Shown here one piece after another: positions 26,074 through 35,017 of a stretch of 64,000 nucleotides of DNA (the stretch's first letter is position 1; every line of letters starts with the position of its first letter). The translations under genes were made by a program, and so were the position numbers. Below the pieces are notes generated by a model. That model was not told the origin of the DNA and made no database searches. It saw only the letters and a program-made list of their open reading frames with translations. The stretch is from Halalkalicoccus jeotgali B3 (lineage in GTDB: Archaea > Halobacteriota > Halobacteria > Halobacteriales > Halalkalicoccaceae): NCBI RefSeq assembly GCF_000196895.1, contig NC_014299.1, positions 124,001 through 188,000 on the forward strand. Direction: 5' to 3'.

Positions 26074-26916
26074 ATGCAAGCCCTGCCGGCCGCGAGTCCG
26101 ATGCCGATACAGATCAGTAAGGTCGGCGTCACCGCCGGCTACGACCTCGCGGTGTTTTTCCTCATCGGGCTGTTCGGCGGCGCACACTGCATTGGAATGT
26201 GTGGCCCGCTCGTCGCGACCTACGCCGAGCGCATGGAAACCAACGACCGGTGGTCGGGCGCGCTCACCCTCTATGAGATGCGCCAGCATGCATTGTTCAA
26301 CCTCGGTCGAACGGTGAGCTACGCGTGCATTGGAGCCGTCTTCGGGACCGCCGGCGCGCTCCTCTACGGAACGATCGGGCTCGCCGGCATTCTCGGCCCG
26401 TTCCAGGGCGCTGTCGGCGTGCTCGCGGGTGCGGCGATCCTCGTAATGGGTCTTACCCGGTTGGCGGGCTACCGGCAGGGAGCAGTCGAGGGGATCATCG
26501 CCGGAACCGGCGTCGGTTCGCTGTTCGCCCGGAGCTACACGGCGATCTCGACGCGGATCGATCGCTGGGTCAACGGTGTCGGCATCCTCGGCCTTGGCGC
26601 GCTCCACGGACTACTGCCGTGCATGCTACTCTATCCGGCCTTCCTGTATGTGTTCGCACAGGGATCGCCCGTCTATGGCCTGTTCGCCCTCGGTACGCTC
26701 GGACTCGGCACCGTACCGAGCGTGTTCCTCTACGGGACCGTGATCGGGTCGGTGAGTGCGCGCCAGCGACAAACTGTCCACTACGGACTAGGCGTGCTCT
26801 TCATTGGACTCGGGTATGTACTGCTAGCAATGGGGTTCATGCGCTTCGGAATCATGCTCCCGCTGCCCGATATCCCGTACTACCAACCGCTCGCCGGCCC
26901 GGAGGCGATGACCTGA
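26074..26916 (+). CDS. SafE/TauE-like (cytochrome biogenesis-type) membrane protein
   Basis: 280 residues from ATG 26074 (26101 is possible). Six membrane helices are visible. The paired family motifs are present: FFLIGLFGGAHCIGMCGPLV in the first helix and LGALHGLLPCMLLYPAFLYV in the fourth, each with a cysteine or histidine buried in a helix. Related proteins (CcoS/CcoH neighbours, DsbD-like) serve copper handling and cytochrome oxidase assembly. The stop is one base before the start of the copper ATPase gene, so the two are cotranscribed and probably act on the same metal. Confidence 0.8.
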   Translation: MQALPAASPMPIQISKVGVTAGYDLAVFFLIGLFGGAHCIGMCGPLVATYAERMETNDRWSGALTLYEMRQHALFNLGRTVSYACIGAVFGTAGALLYGTIGLAGILGPFQGAVGVLAGAAILVMGLTRLAGYRQGAVEGIIAGTGVGSLFARSYTAISTRIDRWVNGVGILGLGALHGLLPCMLLYPAFLYVFAQGSPVYGLFALGTLGLGTVPSVFLYGTVIGSVSARQRQTVHYGLGVLFIGLGYVLLAMGFMRFGIMLPLPDIPYYQPLAGPEAMT

Positions 26917-26917
26917 G

Positions 26918-29353
26918 ATGGCGACCTGCACGCTCTGTGAGCTTCCCGTCGAGGACCCGATCACGAGTACAGAAGTCGATGGCGACTTTTGCTGTCAGGG
27001 CTGTCTGGAAGTCGCCCGCCTCGTCGACGACGGCGAGGACGTCGATCTCTCAATCGCGGCGGTTCGCGAGCGCGTTGCGGCCGAAAACACTCGGCCCGAC
27101 ATCCCTGACGGTGCCGAAACCGTCTATCTCTCAATCGATGGGATGCACTGCCAGACCTGTGAGGGGTTTATCGAACTCCTTGCCGAGGAGGAAGAAGGCA
27201 TCCACGAGGCACGGGCCAGCTACGCAACCGAGATGGTCCAGGTGGTGTACGACCCCGACCAGATCGACCGCAACACGATCGCCACGACCCTGAGCCAATT
27301 GGGCTATCGGGCCAACGATCCCGATGAGGAGAACGACTCGCTGCGCTCACGCGTCGAGTTCGGCAAGTATCGTGCCGTGCTTGCAGCCATCCTGATGATG
27401 CCGGTATTGATTTTCTACGTCCTGTTCATCTACCCGGTATACCTCGGGATCTACCCCGAGAGTTTCCTCTATGGCACCACCATCGAGGCGATGGTGTTCG
27501 GGCCGCTAGCAATCTGGAGCACGCTGATCGTCATCGGGCTCGGCTACCCTATCTTCCGCGGAGCCTACGTCAGCCTGCGTGTCGGCCGTCCGAACATGGA
27601 CGTACTGATCGCCATCGCGGTGCTCGCGGCCTACGTCTACTCGATGGTTACCTATCTCACGGGCGGGCGCGATCCGTACTTCGACGTCGCGGTAATGGTG
27701 CTCGCAGTTGTCACCATTGGCAATCACCTCGAGTCCCGTGTCAAACGCGCCGCGCTCGGCAACCGGGCTGATCTGACCGACTCACGTGTCGACGAGGCCC
27801 GCCGGCTTGACGACGACACTGACGCCAGTGAAACTATTGAGATCGATAAGTGTGAACCCGGCGACCGCCTTCTCGTTAAACCCGGCGAGCGGATCCCAGT
27901 AGACGGTCGGATCATCGATGGCACCGCCGCGATCGACGAGGCGCTCATCACGGGCGAATCCATCCCCCAGCGCAAGTCCATCGGCGACGACGTGCTCGGC
28001 GGCTCGATCCTCACCGACAGCGCGATCGTCATTGAGGTTGGCCCTGACGCCACCAGCACGATGGATCGCCTCGTCGAACTCCTCTGGAACGTCAAGAGTT
28101 CCGCGACGGGTGTCCAGCGCCTCGTCAACCGGTTTGCCGTCCTGTTTGTCCCTTTCGTGCTTGTACTCGCCGGGCTGACTGCCGCCAGCTGGTTCGTACT
28201 TGGCAACGACCCGAACACAGCCGTAATGGCGGGTGTCTCCGTACTGGTGGTCTCGTGTCCGTGTTCGCTCGGGATCGCCACCCCACTCGCACTCGCGGCG
28301 GCCACTCGCGATGCCACCGACAACCGAATGCTCGTACTCAACGAGACGGTGCTCGAACGAATCGACGACTCATCGGTGGTGGTGTTCGACAAGACTGGGA
28401 CGCTCACCACAGGAAAAATGGAGCTCACGGATGTCTTCGGTGACGATCCCGACGAAGTACTCGCAATGGCAGCCGCCGTCGAGCGCCGGTCGAGCCACCC
28501 GATCGCCGCCGCGATCGACGACGCTGCACCGCCGACCACACGCTCAGTGTCGAGCTTCAAGCGCGCCGACCGCACCGTTTCGGCGATCGTCGACGACACC
28601 CGAGTGGTGGTCGGCCATCCCGGCTCCTTCGATACTGACGAGTGGACGATTCCTGCGGCAATCGAGGCAGCCGTCGCGGATGCCTACGAGTCGGGCACCC
28701 ATCCCACAGCGGTCGCGTGGGCGGGTGCCGTCCGCGGGATCGTTACGGTTCGGGATACGCCGCGCGAGAACTGGGAACGTGTGGTTACCGACCTTGCTGA
28801 CGCGGGCCGAGAGATCGTCGTCCTGACTGGCGACGACGAGCGGATGACTGGGACGTTCGCGAACCATCCCGCGATCGATCACGTGTTCGCGGGCGTGCGC
28901 CCCGAGTCGAAGGAGGTGATCGTTCAGGGCCTTCGCGAGCGCGGGACGACAACGATGATCGGTGACGGGACGAACGATGCACCCGCACTGGCAAGTGCGG
29001 ACCTCGGGATCGCAGTGTCGAGCGGCACCGAACTCGCGATCGAGGCGGCCGACGTAGTAGTGCTCGACGATCGCCTCGACGCCGTCCCCGAGTTATTCGA
29101 GCTCGCGGGGAACACCCGCGGACGGATCAAGCAGAACCTGATCTGGGCGGCGGGCTACAACACGATCGCGCTCCCGCTCGCGATGGCTGGAGTCATCACA
29201 CCACTGATCGCCGCAGTTATGATGGCAATTAGCAGCCTCGTCGTCGTTTTCAACTCGAAGCGTCGGCTCCTGCCGTCGAGCGACGAACACTCAATCGAAC
29301 CCGGCCCGGACGACCGCGACGACCGGATCGCCACCCCAACATATTCCGACTGA
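26918..29353 (+). CDS. Heavy-metal (copper) translocating P1B-type ATPase
   Basis: 811 residues. A cysteine-rich N-terminus (CTLCELPVEDP...CCQGC, 4-29) precedes an HMA domain with GMHCQTC (75-81), then about eight membrane helices. The transport motif SCPCSLGIATP lies near 446. The phosphorylation site DKTGTLT begins at about 491, and MIGDGTNDAPAL is the hinge. The CPC motif points to Cu(I) or Ag(I). The N-terminal metal-binding segment and the SafE-like partner resemble CcoI/FixI pumps that load cuproenzymes rather than simple detoxification pumps. The role is inferred from these features. Confidence 0.93.
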   Translation: MATCTLCELPVEDPITSTEVDGDFCCQGCLEVARLVDDGEDVDLSIAAVRERVAAENTRPDIPDGAETVYLSIDGMHCQTCEGFIELLAEEEEGIHEARASYATEMVQVVYDPDQIDRNTIATTLSQLGYRANDPDEENDSLRSRVEFGKYRAVLAAILMMPVLIFYVLFIYPVYLGIYPESFLYGTTIEAMVFGPLAIWSTLIVIGLGYPIFRGAYVSLRVGRPNMDVLIAIAVLAAYVYSMVTYLTGGRDPYFDVAVMVLAVVTIGNHLESRVKRAALGNRADLTDSRVDEARRLDDDTDASETIEIDKCEPGDRLLVKPGERIPVDGRIIDGTAAIDEALITGESIPQRKSIGDDVLGGSILTDSAIVIEVGPDATSTMDRLVELLWNVKSSATGVQRLVNRFAVLFVPFVLVLAGLTAASWFVLGNDPNTAVMAGVSVLVVSCPCSLGIATPLALAAATRDATDNRMLVLNETVLERIDDSSVVVFDKTGTLTTGKMELTDVFGDDPDEVLAMAAAVERRSSHPIAAAIDDAAPPTTRSVSSFKRADRTVSAIVDDTRVVVGHPGSFDTDEWTIPAAIEAAVADAYESGTHPTAVAWAGAVRGIVTVRDTPRENWERVVTDLADAGREIVVLTGDDERMTGTFANHPAIDHVFAGVRPESKEVIVQGLRERGTTTMIGDGTNDAPALASADLGIAVSSGTELAIEAADVVVLDDRLDAVPELFELAGNTRGRIKQNLIWAAGYNTIALPLAMAGVITPLIAAVMMAISSLVVVFNSKRRLLPSSDEHSIEPGPDDRDDRIATPTYSD

Positions 29354-29960
29354 CGTTGAACGGGGTATTCTCGCCTTACTATTCCCTCGTCAGTCGTTTA
29401 ATTGTCTCTGGCAGTGAGATATAGATATGAGCGAAGCGCGGCCAGCATCGGTTCATGACGGCATTCACAGTATCATTCTATGAAATCCTCGGGATCGCAA
29501 TACTCTTCTTACTCACCAGTCGCAAGCGAGGATTCAGTGACGACTGGTTGCCGTTTCAGACTCATCGGCGTAGATCGATATCGCCTCACGAAGCGTCAGA
29601 ACTTCGATCTCGCGTTCTTCAACCCACCCAAGCATTTGGCCGATCGACTCTTCAGTCATCTTCTTTTTGACCGTATGTGCCCCAACTACGCCAAGAAGTG
29701 CCTCCTCAGCAATCTCATCTAAATCTCGCTTGACTGCCGTCTCTGTCGTGAATTCAATGAAGTAATCTCGTTTGGTTTCATATGGATCGTACTCTGTGGG
29801 GTCATTAATTGTTAGTGATAGATAGTAGTGTGTTTGACAGTATCATGATAAACCTACCCCCATTCATGAGGACGTTTCATTTGGTACTACTCTACTACAT
29901 ACATGTCTATTGTGATACGAGGAGAAACTGATATGTACGATACGATTGTATGCGTAGCTG
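29354..29960. other. Spacer between the ATPase and the exported protein
   Basis: It includes a minus-strand gene fragment (29534-29830) and a short plus-strand hydrophobic frame beginning at 29455 (MTAFTVSFYEILGIAILFLL) that may be the N-terminal stub of a lost membrane protein. The two meet near 29530, suggesting a deletion junction. Confidence 0.4.
29534..29830 (-). pseudogene. C-terminal gene fragment, family unknown
   Basis: The minus strand is open for about 95 codons without a start: HYYLSLTINDPTEYDPYETK, then RDYFIEFTTETAVKRDLDEI and EVLTLREAISIYADE, ending at TGA (29534-29536). The composition is clearly coding, but no complete gene or family is recognisable. Confidence 0.45.
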
Positions 29961-30971
29961 ATGCTCGAAAGACAAGACGGATTAACAGCACTTATAGTGC
30001 TCTTCCTCACGGTCGGAATGCTCACTTCGTTCAGCGTAGGCGTTGGAGCAGCTGAGCCAACTACTGATGACCTCGACGATGCCATTGATGACGTTGGCTC
30101 CTACGAATACGAAACTGAGACGAACTCAACGAGCGTTATCGTTCAAAATGGTGAAACACAAGAGACGTCATCAGAAGCTGTCGGGAACGGTGTTGTTGAC
30201 ATCACTGACGAAAAGATGAAACAAATAACGAGCACGAAAACAACCGGAGAGAGTGCTCTCGAGGGTGATCGTATTGAAACACAAGTGTATCTCGTCGATG
30301 GCACCTATTACACTGCAACCACAGTACCTGGTGAAGACACTGAGTGGATCCAGATGGATGTCCCAGAAAATGCGGGCGTAGCTGGAGGCCCACTTGCTGA
30401 GTACACCTCTTTGCTCAACGCTTCAGATGTCGAGACTGTCGACAGAGAAGACCTCAACGGCACAGAGACGTATGTGCTTGAGCTCGATGTCGACATGGAT
30501 GCGTACTTAGAGGAGATGACCAGCGAGCTTAATACTACAAATAACAGTATGGACGCTAACGACACAGCGATGAATAGCGCCACATCGGGGAGTCTCGATG
30601 GGCTAACACAGGAGATGACCATGACGCTATGGATCAACACTGAGACGGATCTGCCGATCAAGTCCGAACTTGTGACCGAGACATCCATGGACGGTCTTGG
30701 AGCGTCCGACGCGAACAACACTAGTGAAGCAGCCGGAGAGATCGAGAGCATCGACACAACTACCACGCAGACGACACACTACGAAGCGTACAACGAGCCA
30801 GTTGACATTGATCTCCCTGAAGAGGCTGAAAACGCACAGAATCTCGACGAACAGCTCGCTGAGCTTGAGACGGGACTCGCTGAGAATAACAGTTCCAATA
30901 TTGACGAGGGTGACGTTAACGACTCTGATGCTGAAGAGCTAAGCGAGGAAGCTACCGAGAACGACTGCTAA
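29961..30971 (+). CDS. Exported LolA/LppX-like protein (DUF6612-type)
   Basis: 336 residues. A Sec-type signal peptide is visible (LTALIVLFLTVGMLTSFSVG ending at GVGAAEP), without a lipobox cysteine. The mature part is a beta-rich domain that starts with a short helix and continues with repeated strands such as EYETETNSTSVIVQNGETQE, VYLVDGTYYTATTV and MTMTLWINTETDLPIKSELV, the pattern of LolA/LppX-like lipid- or cofactor-binding folds. The C-terminal 60 residues are acidic and low in complexity. It probably acts at the cell surface; the ligand is unknown. Confidence 0.65.
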   Translation: MLERQDGLTALIVLFLTVGMLTSFSVGVGAAEPTTDDLDDAIDDVGSYEYETETNSTSVIVQNGETQETSSEAVGNGVVDITDEKMKQITSTKTTGESALEGDRIETQVYLVDGTYYTATTVPGEDTEWIQMDVPENAGVAGGPLAEYTSLLNASDVETVDREDLNGTETYVLELDVDMDAYLEEMTSELNTTNNSMDANDTAMNSATSGSLDGLTQEMTMTLWINTETDLPIKSELVTETSMDGLGASDANNTSEAAGEIESIDTTTTQTTHYEAYNEPVDIDLPEEAENAQNLDEQLAELETGLAENNSSNIDEGDVNDSDAEELSEEATENDC

Positions 30972-31230
30972 CTCCGGTTTCTGTTTTATCGCGTTTATCG
31001 AGGGCACAACTGGACGCGTGTCACCAGACCGTTCTCGTGATCGACTGAGTGGCTTGACTCACGGTATCGCTAATTGAGCAGTCGGCCGGTCATCGTTCAT
31101 CGGGTAGTGAGCTGAGTCATCCCAGTCGGTTAGTAACGGCCGAAGTATGTGTAGTGACAGCACGATTAGATCTAGCGAGGTGTCGTCCCGGCAGAATACT
31201 TTTTCTCGGTGGCGCGACCAGTAGGAGACG

Positions 31231-31731
31231 ATGCTCTCCCGCAGGACCCGTGCACGCCTCGACCTTTTTGGAACTGTCGTCGGACTGATCATACTGTGGT
31301 ACTTCCGATTCGAGGCAAAGCAGTACGCCGACATCGATCGGGAAGGTCTGATTGAATCGCTCGATCGCACAGGTACGACTGAGAGCTGCGCAAGCGGGAC
31401 AGAAGAGACGAATACAGATATTACCACAGACGATCTCAAAGCGCTGTTCGGATCCGGATTGGTGGAGGCTGGCATGGCGGACCCGATCAAACCGCGCTGG
31501 ATCGCAGTCGGCGCTACGGAGTCGATCGTCTGGACACTCCTGTTCGATCACGATGTGGGCGGAATCCGGCGATCGTATCGCCGACGTGTCGCTGCGATCG
31601 TCCTCCTGTACCCCTACTACCGGCTGCGGTACCGTCGCGACACCACGTGGAGCATCGGGGTTGGGCGAAGCGTCGGGACGATTGTCTACCGGTTGAAGTA
31701 CGGCCTGCTCGAGGATCCGCCGGGGGCGTGA
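31231..31731 (+). CDS. Small protein with one or two membrane segments, unknown function
   Basis: 166 residues, ATG 31231. A hydrophobic segment at about 12-25 (FGTVVGLIILWYF), a polar middle (TNTDITTDDLKALFG), a WIAVGATESIVWTLLF segment and a basic C-terminal half (RRRVAAIVLLYPYYRLRYRR). No family recognised. No operon partner is close by. Confidence 0.5.
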   Translation: MLSRRTRARLDLFGTVVGLIILWYFRFEAKQYADIDREGLIESLDRTGTTESCASGTEETNTDITTDDLKALFGSGLVEAGMADPIKPRWIAVGATESIVWTLLFDHDVGGIRRSYRRRVAAIVLLYPYYRLRYRRDTTWSIGVGRSVGTIVYRLKYGLLEDPPGA

Positions 31732-31908
31732 CGTGGCTTCGATACCGAACTCGTCGACTGTGACCCTATATGTGTTAGCTGATGAACCCAACCGGATACC
31801 AACGATCAGCCAAATCCCAGTATTGGGGAGCCGGCGAATGCGACTGCAGATGGCATCGCAAGGAAACTAAGGAACTATTCCTCATCACTGGCCGACATCG
31901 CGTGTCTC

Positions 31909-32035
31909 TCAATAGTGGTGGTAGTACGTCCTCTCGACAGTCCGGAGATCGAACTCACTCGAATTCCGTTCGCGGAGCTCAGTAAGGATTCGCGGGTAAT
32001 CAGAACGCCACTGTACTCGGTCGTTACCGTAGGGT
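31909..32035 (-). pseudogene. Second remnant of the HhH-type gene (C-terminal tail)
   Basis: The minus strand reads YGNDRVQWRSDYPRILTELR, then SSEFDLRTVERTYYHHY and TGA at 31909-31911. It aligns with the 3' part of the remnant at 737-1044 at DNA level (a shared CTCTCGACAGTCCGGAGATC-type stretch). This shows two separately decayed copies of one gene family. The upstream part is replaced by unrelated DNA. Confidence 0.55.
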
Positions 32036-32181
32036 GCGGCCTTGTTGAAACCCTTTGTTGCTAACATTCAATAGAGGGACTCTCATAGCCATTCAAGACC
32101 AAAGCAGCAGAAACCAACTCTATGGGTGAATAAGTCCGCGATATTCGCAGTTTCCGTCGGCTAGCTATTTCATTCGATATT
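32036..32181. other. Short spacer with a possible IS end
   Basis: CCTTGTTGAAACCCTTTGTT near 32041 looks like the terminus of a haloarchaeal insertion sequence, and it lies exactly where homology of the HhH fragment stops. No transposase is present. Low confidence. Confidence 0.25.
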
Positions 32182-32316
32182 ATGTACGAGATATTTGACG
32201 CCGACGGCGACCACGCCGGTGATATTGAAGGGCAATTCGCAGTGCGGGATACCTACACAGTTAGTATCGACGACGCGAGCGATATTCCAAAAGAGGCTGT
32301 ATCGCTTCTGCGTGCA
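32182..32316 (+). pseudogene. LURP-one-related protein fragment
   Basis: The segment MYEIFDADGDHAGDIEGQFA then VRDTYTVSIDDASDIPKEAV matches the C-terminal repeat of LURP-one/scramblase-like beta-barrel proteins (ideal form: ...YEIxDxDGxxVGxIxxxxxxxRDTYxVxI). Both the N-terminal two thirds and the final helix are lost; coding character ends near 32316. Confidence 0.55.
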
Positions 32317-32420
32317 TCCTTGACGCTCTTGATTTCCTCCACTCCCCCTATTTACAGGACGCACCTCGCTGCGTGCAACCCGTGGAGTCGCGCCCGAAAG
32401 GGGTCCGCAGGGAGTTCGAA

Positions 32421-32467
32421 CCTTGTGCAACATTTCCCTTTCTCACAAAGGCGACTATTGCACAAGG
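32421..32467. repeat. Hairpin of the TTGTGCAA family
   Basis: CCTTGTGCAA (32421-32430) pairs with TTGCACAAGG (32458-32467) around a 27-nt loop. The arms match the outer arms of the hairpins that flank the orc1/cdc6 gene. A run just upstream (GGGAGTTCGAACC) resembles a tRNA T-loop, but no tRNA fits. Confidence 0.5.
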
Positions 32468-32669
32468 AAAGATAGCAAAGAATGATTTGACTGATTTGGT
32501 TTCACGTCAAACTTCGACGACTTTACTGATACATAGAACGTGCGAATGTAACGATTGCTTCTCTATTTATCTCACTCAAATAGCTGCCATAGAGAGGTTA
32601 ATATACGTTAAATTAGGACAAGAACGAAATTGCGATACATTATTACGTATTTAGAATATAATATTTATT

Positions 32670-32864
32670 ATGGATGGTGGAGGTGGAATGTCCAACAGAA
32701 TCCTTATTTTCACTACCATAGCCCTTTGTATCGCTGGGATTTCCCAATTATACCGGGTTGTTAGTGGAGAAGGAGGGAATGTAGCTATTTTCGCAGTTAT
32801 ATCCTTTTCAATAGGGGTTATAATTAGTATAATAGAGTTATATCGGAGATATATCTCTCCATGA
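32670..32864 (+). CDS. Very small two-helix membrane protein
   Basis: 64 residues (or 58 from ATG 32688). Two hydrophobic helices, ILIFTTIALCIAGIS and VAIFAVISFSIGVIISIIEL, lie around a short GEGG turn. Codon use is AT-rich relative to the flanks. A small membrane protein is plausible but its function is unknown. Confidence 0.45.
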   Translation: MDGGGGMSNRILIFTTIALCIAGISQLYRVVSGEGGNVAIFAVISFSIGVIISIIELYRRYISP

Positions 32865-33021
32865 TGGATATTCTCACCTCTATCTAACGGTTGGTGCCAA
32901 CTTTAGTTCCCAGCCAAAATGAATGAAGCACCTGTGACAAAGAGATATTAGTAACTGGCCGCTGATTCGGCGGTAGCGGGCCCAGCTGACTGGAACAGAC
33001 GATAATACGTCCACAGACGGT

Positions 33022-33309
33022 CTATATAATGAGCAAGACGATGAACATAACGAGTGCACTACCGCCGAGCGCTTGAACAGCTCTCAGGTAGCGGTCACGG
33101 GACCGGTACAACTGTCCGCTGATCAGTCCACCTGAGAGAAGAAGAACCCCGAGACAAACAGCAGTTACTACTAAGACCCAGAGCATGATCCTGAGATCGA
33201 AGAAGTTGGTTCCTTGCAGCCAGTGGATGTGTAGCGTAAAGAGTGCCCAAATGCTAGCAAGAAACCCCGCTAATACGTCCCAGGGTGATCGTGGTTGAAG
33301 CCATTCCAT
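33022..33309 (-). CDS. Small three-helix membrane protein
   Basis: 95 residues. Hydrophobic segments at about 10-28, 38-60 and 78-95 (LWVLVVTAVCLGVLLLSGGL; GGSALVMFIVLLII). The protein starts with MEWLQPRSPWDVLAGFLASI. No family recognised. It is the last convincing gene before the duplicated unit apart from the 60-residue frame at 33445. Confidence 0.5.
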   Translation of the reverse strand: MEWLQPRSPWDVLAGFLASIWALFTLHIHWLQGTNFFDLRIMLWVLVVTAVCLGVLLLSGGLISGQLYRSRDRYLRAVQALGGSALVMFIVLLII

Positions 33310-33444
33310 TGTATGAACTTACGGTATTTTGATATAAAGATGTATTGCCTACTTTCAGAGAGAATTGGACGGGGATTGTGGAGTCCATCGAGCACAAGCT
33401 TGATCAGCGACGCGACCAGCGTCGGTAAACTATGACGTGTAGAT

Positions 33445-33627
33445 ATGAGCGAAATGGTGGGTCATCAGTGGACTGACAGAGAGTGGCGACTGATTACTCT
33501 ACTGCAATCCGAGTGGAATCTCAATCACCTAAATCCAGTCCGGAACCTGATTATTGACACTTCCAAGTGTGTCGCTGCAATATCCTTGTTCAATATTCTC
33601 AGTCTCATGGCCTATCTTGCAAATTGA
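33445..33627 (+). CDS. Possible 60-residue protein beside the unit boundary
   Basis: MSEMVGHQWTDREWRLITLL, then a hydrophobic end (CVAAISLFNILSLMAYLAN). Length and composition alone do not prove coding. It ends 58 bases before the left boundary of the 18.8-kb unit. Confidence 0.35.
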   Translation: MSEMVGHQWTDREWRLITLLQSEWNLNHLNPVRNLIIDTSKCVAAISLFNILSLMAYLAN

Positions 33628-33725
33628 AACGAGAATCAGCAAAAATGACTGCTCTATTGGAGTACTGATACGTAGATAGTCTGTACCTAACGAATCAGTA
33701 GTGACGTTGAAGAAGAGAAGAGAAG

Positions 33726-33974
33726 TTAGTCGCTAATGTTCACGCCGGACTGGATCTCATATTCGAGTTCGACCTGCGACATGGACAGCAAGGCCGCGAG
33801 TTCCGGTGTCATATCGGGGTGATCCATCGCCCGATCGAGATTCTTCATCATCTCCTCGGTAAACTGTGCGCTCGCATCGATCGCGCCCGACCGCGTAGAT
33901 TCGTTCAGAAGATCGCCTACGCGGTCGTATAAGTCTGTACGCCACTCGTATTTGTCGGATGTGTTGATTCTCAT
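33726..33974 (-). CDS. DUF7692-like small protein
   Basis: 82 residues: MRINTSDKYEWRTDLYDRVG opens the protein and a helical remainder follows (QFTEEMMKNLDRAMDHPD). It resembles haloarchaeal DUF7692 proteins, small helical, possibly ribbon-helix-helix-related proteins on plasmids. It diverges from the HTH-Doc operon across a short region with repeated CAATAGG motifs, so it may regulate that promoter. Confidence 0.6.
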   Translation of the reverse strand: MRINTSDKYEWRTDLYDRVGDLLNESTRSGAIDASAQFTEEMMKNLDRAMDHPDMTPELAALLSMSQVELEYEIQSGVNISD

Positions 33975-34074
33975 GGATCTGTCTTTACCTAATGCTTATA
34001 CGCAATAGGAAATAAAGACATCAATATGCTATTGAGCAATAGGGATTATGTAGGTGGGGCAGGTATCGTCTGAT
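33975..34074. promoter_or_regulatory. Divergent promoter with repeated CAATAG motifs
   Basis: The 100-bp gap between the divergent genes holds GCAATAGG at about 34002 and 34037 and the inverted pair CTATT-GAGC-AATAG (34029-34042). TATA-like GCTTATAC is near 33994. Repeated half-sites fit binding by the HTH protein or the DUF7692-like protein. Confidence 0.45.
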
Positions 34075-34341
34075 ATGGAGCGAAAGCGCGACGATTCGGG
34101 GAAATTCGTCCCACAAGTTACCGATGAACGGGTCTTGGACGCACTCGGAGAGGGAACCTTATCGGCTCAGCAGGTAGCCGATAAACTCGGATGCTCGCGA
34201 CAGGCGGCCGACCGACGGCTACGGAATCTCCTCGAGGACGGGACAGTCGAGAAACACACCTTCGGACCCAGAAGCGTCGCGTGGTCGCTCACCGACGAGC
34301 TTCAGGATGTCGTCTGTGAGGGCGAAAGCGATGACGAATAG
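34075..34341 (+). CDS. Winged-helix protein, probable antitoxin to Doc
   Basis: 88 residues from ATG 34075. A clear helix-turn-helix/wing occupies residues about 18-65: VLDALGEGTLSAQQVADKLG, then CSRQAADRRLRNLLEDGTVE and RSVAWSL as the last strand. The stop overlaps the Doc start by 11 bp, so the products are made together. It replaces the Phd antitoxin usually found with Doc; antitoxin or repressor function is inferred from this position. Confidence 0.7.
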   Translation: MERKRDDSGKFVPQVTDERVLDALGEGTLSAQQVADKLGCSRQAADRRLRNLLEDGTVEKHTFGPRSVAWSLTDELQDVVCEGESDDE

Positions 34342-34750
34342 CGGTGATGGCACTCTCCCGACAGCGAAAGATATCGTAACTGTCCACGATGAGATTGATG
34401 AGGAATATGATTTGAAGTACAAGGGTGCCCGCGTTGCATCACCGAGACTTGAACTCCGTCCACATACCCGCAAGGCGGCCGAATATGACGATGTGTACAT
34501 ACGAGCCGCCTTTTTGCTTCGGAAGGTGGTGACGGCCCATGTATTCGAAGATGGAAATAAGCGCACTGCATGGAACGTGGCAACATCGTATTTAGAGCAG
34601 GCCGGCGCGCAACGAGCTGATACAGACGTGGCGGAAGCTCGTGTCGTGCGTAGTATCCGGAAATATGAGGTGGAGGAAATCGCCAAGTGGTTGGAAACCG
34701 GCGCGATCGACAAATCACGATTGAACCCACCCCGGACGGATAATGAATAA
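34331..34750 (+). CDS. doc: Doc-like (Fic-fold) toxin
   Basis: 139 residues from ATG 34331. The Fic/Doc catalytic motif is HVFEDGNKRTA (H70 to A80), with the active-site histidine and the phosphate-binding GNKR. Doc phosphorylates the elongation factor EF-Tu in bacteria; the archaeal target would be aEF1A or another protein. The preceding ARVASPRLELRPHTRKAAEY matches the usual helical segment before the motif. It is coupled to the HTH gene, giving a toxin-antitoxin module near the start of the unit. Confidence 0.85.
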   Translation: MTNSGDGTLPTAKDIVTVHDEIDEEYDLKYKGARVASPRLELRPHTRKAAEYDDVYIRAAFLLRKVVTAHVFEDGNKRTAWNVATSYLEQAGAQRADTDVAEARVVRSIRKYEVEEIAKWLETGAIDKSRLNPPRTDNE

Positions 34751-34765
34751 GTAGGTGTGAACACT

Positions 34766-34891
34766 ATGGAAGACAACATGAGCAAGACGCACAACCAGGA
34801 ATCAAACGACAGCGAGAACGAATCATTCGTCGAGACAGCCCGTCGGATGCGGGATGAGGAACGTGATGTTCTCGACGCGCTTGAGGATTAG
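34766..34891 (+). CDS. 41-residue acidic protein after doc
   Basis: MEDNMSKTHNQESNDSENES, then a helix FVETARRMRDEERDVLDALE and stop. It begins 15 bases after doc and is in the same direction, so it is probably in the same transcript. It is very acidic with a C-terminal amphipathic helix. It could be an accessory antitoxin or only a short remnant. Confidence 0.4.
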   Translation: MEDNMSKTHNQESNDSENESFVETARRMRDEERDVLDALED

Positions 34892-35017
34892 CTCCGTTTT
34901 TTGAGGTTGCGCCTACGGCCCGCGGAATGAGAAGCGCCTGATTCTCGAGCAGCGGGAGGAAAACACGGAACTCATGAACCACGCTCAGACGGAACACGCC
35001 TATCGTGAGGCAAGTTT

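Noticed and set aside
32373-32430. Possible tRNA end at GGGAGTTCGAACC
   Set aside because: Only the T-loop resembles a tRNA; no cloverleaf can be formed from the preceding 80 bases.
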